Source of the DNA: RBG-13-66-14 sp964436465
GTDB taxonomy: Bacteria > RBG-13-66-14
Direction: 5' to 3'
Length of the DNA: 16,372 nucleotides
Assembly (NCBI GenBank): GCA_964436465.1
Contig: CAYTCV010000042.1
Span: 1 to 16,372 of the forward strand
Shown: piece after piece, positions 12,157-16,372 of the stretch
How positions within the stretch are numbered: the stretch's first letter is position 1
How the letters are laid out: every line of letters starts with the position of its first letter
The notes under the pieces: generated by a model
Seen by the model: only the letters and a program-made list of their open reading frames with translations
Databases searched by the model: none
Told to the model about the DNA's origin: nothing
Translations under genes and position numbers: made by a program

Positions 12157-14088
12157 ATGAGGTACGTCGTAATAGCTCTAGTGATTCTGCCGGCCCTCGC
12201 CTTCGCCGACGGGTGGTGGATAGAGTCTGTAGACTGTGATAGTTGGGTAGGTGCGCATACCTCCTTAGAGCTAGATTCAAACGACTATCCGCATATTTCA
12301 TATAACAATTCTTATGACTCCGATTTGAAGTACGCCTACTGGGACGGTTCTTGTTGGAGGATAGATGAGGTGGATTGTGAAGGTATGGTAGGCGCCTTTA
12401 CTTCGCTGGAGTTGGATTCTTCCGATAATCCGCATATTGCATATTTTGACAGTTCAAATCTTGATTTGAAGTACACGAGCTGGGATGGCGAGGACTGGCA
12501 GTTTGAACTTGTTGATAGTGAAAACGTTGGTCGCTCCATCTCCTTGGCTTTGGATTCAAATGAACGGCCCCATATTTCTTATAGTAGTTTAACTCTGTGG
12601 GAATATTATTATACTTGGTGTGCCGACGATTTAAAATATGCCAGTTGGGATGGGGATGAATGGCAAACTGAAACTGTTGACACAGATGATTTTCTTTGTG
12701 ATTGTACTTCCTTGGCTCTGGATTCTTCTGGATACCCTCATATTGCATATGTTTGTTCTGATTATATTTACGGTGAGGGGCCACTTTCTGTAAAATACGC
12801 CTATTGGGATGGTAGTACCTGGCAGATTGAAACCTTGGATGAGCACGATATATGCGGTTATGGAGTATCCCTTGCACTGGATTCCTCTGACTACCCGTGT
12901 ATCACTTATGGCGACGTTGATGGTCTAATGTATGCCCGCCGGGACAGCGATGAATGGCAAACAGAAGTAGTAACTCCGGAATTGATTGCAAATAGAATCT
13001 CATTAGTGTTGGATTCCTCCGATAACCCGCATATTTCTTATTGTTATCATCCAGAAATGACTCTTTATATTTTAAAATACGCCCATTGGAATGGTTTTGA
13101 ATGGCAGATTAATACCGTGGATGGTTCCCCTGTACCCCCCGCGGAGTTTGGCATATGGAACTCCATTTCGGTGGATTCCTCAGATAATCCACATATTGCA
13201 TATTCTATAGGTCACGATTTATATGACCTGATATACGCCTGGTACGACCCTGACGGTTTCCAACTCCTGGAGCCTGAAAAGGGAGCGGTTGTGGACACCC
13301 TCACGCCGCACCTGGATTGGGGGGATTCGCCGTTCCCCGGACACGAAAGCTACACGTTGTGGTGGGGGACCGACCCTGACTTTTTCATATACGATGAAAT
13401 TACGGATATAGAAGAATCGGAGTATACGTTAGTCGGTGACCTTGAGGACGGGGACCGCATATACTGGCGCGTGAAATCTACTGACGGAGAGGATGGTTGG
13501 GGCTGGGTCGCGGAGCTGGACTGGTACTTCGACGTGGAGCTGGGCAGCGGGGTGGACGTCGTCGATTTCGGCGCGGAAACTACCAACGATGGGATTCTCG
13601 TAAACTGGCGCTGCGAGGGCGGGGAGGCGGCCGGGGTGCGCGTCCTGCGAGGCGACGTCGAGCCGGAGGCAATTTCCGGTCTAATGCCCGGAGCTTCGGC
13701 CAGATACCTCGACCGGGGTGTGGAGCCCGGCGGGAGCTACGTCTACTGGTTGGAGGTCGTTGACGCGGAGGGCGTGGTCAGCCGCTTCGGGCCCACGGAG
13801 ACGGTCGCGATTCCCGAGGAGGTGTTCACATTCCTCCTGGATGCAGCCTACCCCAGCCCGTCGCGGGACGCGGTGAATTTCACCTACTCGATTCCCGACG
13901 ACGGCCGCGTGGTCCTGACGGTTTACGACCTTTCGGGGCGGCGGATTGCGACGCCGGTGGACTCCGAGCTGGCCGCCGGGCGCCACGAGGTTTCCTGGAA
14001 TTGCGCGGAAATTCCCAGCGGTGTTTACCTCTACCGCCTGGAGACTTCTTCCGGGTCGTTAACGCAGCGGCTGGTCATCAGCCGGTAG
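12157..14088 (+). CDS. Secreted seven-repeat propeller-like protein with C-terminal sorting-type tail
   Basis: Function unknown. The 643-residue product has a signal peptide (MRYVVIALVILPALAFA, cleavage expected after residue 17). Seven repeats of about 47-57 residues follow, each with the pattern S(L)xLDSSDxPHIxY ... LKYAxWDGxxWQxETVD, starting near residues 36, 83, 129, 185, 238, 282 and 337. This spacing and count suggest a seven-bladed beta-propeller. Next come an Fn3-like module (about 379-459, containing YTLWWGTDPDF and RIYWRVKSTD), a second Fn3-like module (about 466-552) and a C-terminal domain (about 562-643). That domain reads AYPSPSRDAVNFTYSIP, then VYDLSGRRI, AGRHEVSW and SGVYLYRLET, the FlgD-like/type IX-secretion type A tail pattern. 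The Shine-Dalgarno GGGGGAGG is 6 bases before the ATG. The repeat section is AT-rich and the tail GC-rich. Likely surface-exposed or extracellular; ligand unknown. No homologue is recognised by name. Confidence 0.88.
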   Translation: MRYVVIALVILPALAFADGWWIESVDCDSWVGAHTSLELDSNDYPHISYNNSYDSDLKYAYWDGSCWRIDEVDCEGMVGAFTSLELDSSDNPHIAYFDSSNLDLKYTSWDGEDWQFELVDSENVGRSISLALDSNERPHISYSSLTLWEYYYTWCADDLKYASWDGDEWQTETVDTDDFLCDCTSLALDSSGYPHIAYVCSDYIYGEGPLSVKYAYWDGSTWQIETLDEHDICGYGVSLALDSSDYPCITYGDVDGLMYARRDSDEWQTEVVTPELIANRISLVLDSSDNPHISYCYHPEMTLYILKYAHWNGFEWQINTVDGSPVPPAEFGIWNSISVDSSDNPHIAYSIGHDLYDLIYAWYDPDGFQLLEPEKGAVVDTLTPHLDWGDSPFPGHESYTLWWGTDPDFFIYDEITDIEESEYTLVGDLEDGDRIYWRVKSTDGEDGWGWVAELDWYFDVELGSGVDVVDFGAETTNDGILVNWRCEGGEAAGVRVLRGDVEPEAISGLMPGASARYLDRGVEPGGSYVYWLEVVDAEGVVSRFGPTETVAIPEEVFTFLLDAAYPSPSRDAVNFTYSIPDDGRVVLTVYDLSGRRIATPVDSELAAGRHEVSWNCAEIPSGVYLYRLETSSGSLTQRLVISR

Positions 14089-14094
14089 CAGTTT

Positions 14095-14115
14095 CCCCCT
14101 CCCCCCTCTGGGGGG
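14095..14115. repeat. C/G-run hairpin after the secreted-protein gene
   Basis: CCCCCC-TCT-GGGGGG (14101-14115), preceded by CCCCCT, lies 12 bases after the stop. It belongs with the hairpins at 4098-4120, 4202-4224 and 16228-16250, having lost the outer AGG of the right arm. No T-tract follows. Confidence 0.6.
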
Positions 14116-14144
14116 CGGCTCGCCGACGGGCTGGGGTGAGGGGC

Positions 14145-14182
14145 GGGCCGACCCGAACGGCGCGCCGTCGGTCGGCCCATAC
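14145..14182. repeat. Diverged palindromic repeat with nested palindrome
   Basis: GGGCCGACC (14145-14153) and GGTCGGCCC (14170-14178) pair perfectly over 9 bases, and the loop is itself a palindrome (ACGGCGCGCCGT). The foot on the right is ATAC rather than CTAC, so it looks like a decayed GTAG copy. Its arms match the right half of the composite at 3967-3988. Confidence 0.6.
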
Positions 14183-14197
14183 ATCAGTGCAATTCGC

Positions 14198-14230
14198 GGG
14201 CGGCCACAGAGGGCCGCCCCTACGTCATCC
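14198..14230 (-). repeat. GTAG-palindrome repeat (REP-like)
   Basis: GGGCGGCC and GGCCGCCC pair over 8 bases around ACAGAG, then CTAC (14220-14223) and GTCATC. Read on the minus strand this is GATGAC-GTAG-stem, the same order as the copies at 3891 and 3933. Confidence 0.8.
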
Positions 14231-14246
14231 GTCGCAAATTTGACCC

Positions 14247-14301
14247 GTAGGGGCAAGGAGTCCACGGTTGCCCGCGGGCGGGTCAGGAGACCCGCCCCTA
14301 C
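14247..14301. repeat. Second composite inverted pair of GTAG-palindromes (REPIN-like)
   Basis: GTAG (14247-14250) starts a left half with arms GGGCAA and TTGCCC. The right half has a 9-bp stem (GGGCGGGTC, loop AGGA, GACCCGCCC) and ends in CTAC (14298-14301). The join is again GCCCGCGGGC. Total length is 55 bases, against 54 for the first composite's GTAG-to-CTAC span, although the arm sequences differ. Confidence 0.75.
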
Positions 14302-14342
14302 GTCGGCGGGGACGATTTCCGCTCCATCCGCCGTTCCCCGGG

Positions 14343-14372
14343 AACGCGGCGCCGCCCCGGCGCGTTTTTATT
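14343..14372 (+). terminator. Candidate intrinsic terminator upstream of the kinase gene
   Basis: AACGCG (14343-14348) and CGCGTT (14361-14366) form a 6-bp stem around a GC-rich loop, which can alternatively pair as GCGCCG-CCC-CGGCGC, and the tail is TTTTTATTA. It would stop transcription from the secreted-protein gene just before the kinase promoter. A perfect palindrome, GTTCCCCGGGAAC (14333-14345), overlaps its left edge. Confidence 0.6.
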
Positions 14373-14384
14373 ACCGGGCGACCC

Positions 14385-14413
14385 TTGCCACGGCCGCTTG
14401 TGTAGCGTAGTAT
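14385..14413 (+). promoter_or_regulatory. Candidate promoter of the kinase gene
   Basis: TTGCCA (14385-14390) and TAGTAT (14408-14413) are 17 bases apart. The -35 is identical to that proposed for dnaB. Initiation near 14420 gives a leader of about 24 bases before the ATG at 14444. Confidence 0.6.
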
Positions 14414-14443
14414 TCCGATGAAGCGCAGACAACCGGAGAATTG

Positions 14444-16090
14444 ATGTACTGCTTCCACTGCGGCTCCCGGGTGGACGAGAACGCCGATTTCTGCCACAAC
14501 TGCGGCCAGCCCATCGCGCAGGTGCAGATTCAGACGTCGCCCATGGAGAAGCTGGACGCCGACGGAATCCCCGAGTACATCGGCAAGTACAAAATCCGGC
14601 GTCGAATCGGCATCGGCGGGATGGGCATCGTCTACGAGGCCTACGACGAGAACCTGAATCGCAACGTGGCGGTCAAGGTCCTGCCCACGCGGCTCTCCCA
14701 GCGCGCGGGGTACGCCGAGCGGTTCCTGGCCGAGGCCCACCGCGCCGCCGAGCTCGAGCACCCCAACATCGTCATGATTCACGACGTGGGGACCGACGGC
14801 GGGCGCAACTACTTTGTGATGAACCTCCTGTCCGGCGATAGCCTGGAGCAGCTCATCGCCAAATCGGCCGTCTCCACCAAGGACGGCCTGCAGTACGTCA
14901 TCCAGCTCGTCCGGGCGCTCGGATTCGCCCACTCGCGCGGCGTGGTCCACTGCGACGTGAAGCCGGGCAACGTCATCATCGGCTCCGACGGCCACGTCAC
15001 CCTCCTGGACTTCGGCATCGCCAAGACGGCCGCCGTCCAGGAGAACACGGCCATCGGCACGCCCGAGTACATGAGCCCGGAGCAGTGCCAGGGTCACAAC
15101 GTGGATGCCCGCTCCGATATCTACTCCATGGGCATCCTCATGTACAAGCTCTTCACCAAGCGGCTGCCCTTCACCGCCGACAAGAAAATCGCCGTCGCCT
15201 TCAAGCAAATCAACGAGCCGCCCATCCCGCCCCGGATGCTCAACTCCGACATCCCCGAGTGGCTGGAGAAAATCATCCTCCGGTGCCTGGAGAAGAACCC
15301 CGAGGACCGCTACCACACGACCTCGGAGCTGGCGAACGATATAGACGCCGGCCTGCGCATCATCTACGCCGAAGAAAAGAACAAGCGGCTGCGGGGGGAT
15401 AAGGAGGTTCTGGGGCCGGGGGAGAAGTGGCGCTACCGGAAGCGGCTCCTGGTGGGGGTTTTTTTGGGCGCGCTGGGACTCGGCGCCCTCGTCTGGGGGA
15501 CCATCGCCACCATCAACTGGTTCGGGCTGCAGAACAACGACGACGAGGAGAACCAAATCATCGCCGGGTCGGAGTACACGGTGGCCGCGAACGAGGTCAT
15601 CATCGACATCATCAGCCGCCCGCCCGAAGCCGTCGTATACATCAACGACCGCCGCTTCGGCACCACCCCCCTGAAGACCCGCCTCCAGCGCGGCCGGTCC
15701 TACACCCTCCGCTTCGAGAAGTTCGAGTACAACACCCTGGAGACCGAGTTCACCCCCGGCGAGGGCGACATCGTCTCCTTCGAGGTGGAGCTGAACGTGT
15801 CCACCTACGGCTGGCTGAACCTGGTGGGCCCGGAGGGCGCCGACGTCTGGATAGACGAAATCTACGTCGGCAAGCTGCCCAAGGGCAGGCTCCAGCTCCT
15901 GTCCGGCGAGCACAAGCTGAAGGTGTCCACCCAGGGCGGACTCATAAGCCGCGAGTTCTACGTGCCCAAGGACCGGGTGGTGACCATCTCCGCCGGAGCC
16001 GACAGCACCTCCAAGCCGCCCGCCGAGGTCGGCGAGGCCATGGACATCCACGAGGCCGAGGACATCCTGATGGGCGGCGGGGGAGATTGA
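14444..16090 (+). CDS. Membrane Ser/Thr protein kinase with zinc ribbon and PEGA domains
   Basis: Hanks-type kinase, 548 residues. The N-terminus is a zinc ribbon with two CxxC knuckles (CFHC at 3-6 and CHNC at 17-20). The kinase domain (about 49-305) has the glycine loop GIGGMGIVYE (56-65), the VAVK lysine K78, the alpha-C glutamate E97, catalytic loop HCDVKPGN (169-176), DFG (189-191) and GTPEYMSPEQ. The catalytic loop has Cys in place of the usual Arg, making it a non-RD kinase. A basic stretch precedes one membrane helix (about 335-359). Two extracytoplasmic PEGA-type repeats follow (about 385-449, with SRPPEAVVYINDRRFGTTP, and about 455-517). The first ATG (14444) has GGAG 5-6 bases upstream; the TTG three bases earlier is a less likely start. 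It is transcribed alone. Substrates and ligand are unknown. Confidence 0.93.
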   Translation: MYCFHCGSRVDENADFCHNCGQPIAQVQIQTSPMEKLDADGIPEYIGKYKIRRRIGIGGMGIVYEAYDENLNRNVAVKVLPTRLSQRAGYAERFLAEAHRAAELEHPNIVMIHDVGTDGGRNYFVMNLLSGDSLEQLIAKSAVSTKDGLQYVIQLVRALGFAHSRGVVHCDVKPGNVIIGSDGHVTLLDFGIAKTAAVQENTAIGTPEYMSPEQCQGHNVDARSDIYSMGILMYKLFTKRLPFTADKKIAVAFKQINEPPIPPRMLNSDIPEWLEKIILRCLEKNPEDRYHTTSELANDIDAGLRIIYAEEKNKRLRGDKEVLGPGEKWRYRKRLLVGVFLGALGLGALVWGTIATINWFGLQNNDDEENQIIAGSEYTVAANEVIIDIISRPPEAVVYINDRRFGTTPLKTRLQRGRSYTLRFEKFEYNTLETEFTPGEGDIVSFEVELNVSTYGWLNLVGPEGADVWIDEIYVGKLPKGRLQLLSGEHKLKVSTQGGLISREFYVPKDRVVTISAGADSTSKPPAEVGEAMDIHEAEDILMGGGGD

Positions 16091-16127
16091 CCGCCGCGGG
16101 GCGGGGAGTGTGTCGGTGCGAATAAAC

Positions 16128-16164
16128 GGGCGGGTGGGATACCCGCCCCTACGTCATCGCAAAA
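16128..16164 (-). repeat. GTAG-palindrome repeat (REP-like)
   Basis: GGGCGGGT and ACCCGCCC pair over 8 bases around GGGAT, then CTAC (16149-16152) and GTCATCGCAA. Its reverse complement shares 20 consecutive bases (GCGATGACGTAGGGGCGGGT) with 3931-3950, more than 12 kb away. Confidence 0.8.
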
Positions 16165-16167
16165 CGC

Positions 16168-16203
16168 GGCGGCCCGCGGAGGGGCCGCCCTACATCATCG
16201 CAA
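16168..16203 (-). repeat. GTAG-palindrome repeat (REP-like)
   Basis: GGCGGCCC and GGGCCGCC pair over 8 bases, then CTAC (16190-16193) and ATCATCGCAA. The flank differs by one base from the GTCATCGCAA that follows the previous copy. The two copies lie in the same orientation, about 40 bases apart. Confidence 0.78.
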
Positions 16204-16227
16204 CTGCGGGTGAGGGGCGCAGCGGCC

Positions 16228-16250
16228 CCCTCCCCCCTCTGGGGGGAGGG
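16228..16250. repeat. C/G-run hairpin repeat
   Basis: CCCTCCCCCC and GGGGGGAGGG form a perfect 10-bp stem with a TCT loop. It is flanked by GTGAGGGGCGCAGC and TTGGGGAGAGGGG, the same kind of context as around 4050-4227 (in reverse orientation) and 14095-14140. Confidence 0.75.
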
Positions 16251-16275
16251 TTGGGGAGAGGGGTTCCGAAAAAGC

Positions 16276-16318
16276 GGCGGGGATAGGTATCTGCGACCGA
16301 AGGTAATCCCCGCCCTAC
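16276..16318 (-). repeat. GTAG-palindrome with long loop
   Basis: GGCGGGGAT (16276-16284) and ATCCCCGCC (16306-16314) pair over 9 bases with a 21-base loop and end in CTAC (16315-16318). The arms match those of the copy at 4016-4041, but the loop is longer and the GATGAC flank is missing. Confidence 0.65.
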
Positions 16319-16342
16319 GATTACGGTCAACGATAATTTGTC

Positions 16343-16372
16343 GTAGGGGCGGCCCTCTGTGGCCGCCCGCGG
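16343..16372 (+). repeat. GTAG-palindrome repeat at the window edge
   Basis: GTAG (16343-16346) then GGGCGGCC and GGCCGCCC around CTCTGT, followed by CGCGG. The CCCGCGG at the edge matches the central junction of the two composites, so this may be the left half of a third inverted pair cut by the window end. Confidence 0.7.

Noticed and set aside
12398..12877. A 159-codon open frame antisense to the propeller repeats
   Set aside because: It arises from the repeated codon pattern of the sense gene, has no ribosome site and looks like nothing known.
14089..14443. A tRNA or other structured RNA gene among the intergenic palindromes
   Set aside because: No cloverleaf, T-loop GTTCRANYC or CCA-end pattern could be found. 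The structure is explained by the repeat hairpins and one terminator.
14225..16051. A 608-codon open frame on the minus strand opposite the kinase
   Set aside because: It is the antisense of a well-matched Ser/Thr kinase. Its product is Val/Asp/Gly/His-rich with no recognisable domain, typical of reverse-strand frames in GC-rich genes.

Overview
The window is a GC-rich bacterial chromosome segment with 15 protein genes and no rRNA, tRNA, CRISPR array, insertion sequence or prophage that I can support. The MCE/ABC lipid-transport genes imply two membranes. The FlgD/T9SS-type C-terminal tail on a secreted protein, the order rplM-rpsI-rpsB-tsf-pyrH-frr and a PEGA-domain Ser/Thr kinase resemble Fibrobacteres-Chlorobi-Bacteroidetes-like lineages and related uncultured candidate phyla. 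No gene here fixes the taxon, so that placement is inference.

Layout. (1) Positions 1-3830, minus strand: a translation operon rplM-rpsI-rpsB-tsf-pyrH-frr. It is read from a near-consensus sigma-70-type promoter upstream of rplM and runs off the left edge inside the last codons of frr. (2) 3830-4227: a non-coding stretch packed with GTAG-tagged palindromes and a 45-base exact direct repeat. (3) 4228-9558, minus strand: dnaB-alr-mlaE-mlaF-mlaD, a compact run that puts replication, peptidoglycan-precursor synthesis and envelope lipid transport together. (4) 9603-12097, plus strand and divergent from dnaB: a YbdK-type carboxylate-amine ligase followed at 6 bases by an orphan MacB/FtsX-type permease, closed by a candidate intrinsic terminator. 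(5) 12157-14088, plus: a secreted protein with seven propeller-like repeats, Fn3-like modules and a C-terminal sorting-type tail. Its repeat section is AT-rich while the rest is GC-rich. (6) 14089-14443: repeats, a terminator and a promoter. (7) 14444-16090, plus: a membrane Ser/Thr kinase with an N-terminal zinc ribbon and C-terminal PEGA domains. (8) 16091-16372: more copies of the same repeats.

How it fits together: most genes are housekeeping. The accessory content is the repeat-rich secreted protein, the kinase and the ligase/permease pair. The most unusual non-coding signal is a dispersed family of short palindromes whose arms differ between copies but stay complementary within each copy. 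They carry a GTAG foot and a conserved one-sided flank, and in two places they sit as head-to-head pairs around the same junction. They lie only between transcription units and resemble REP/REPIN elements, but no REP-associated transposase is present in the window.
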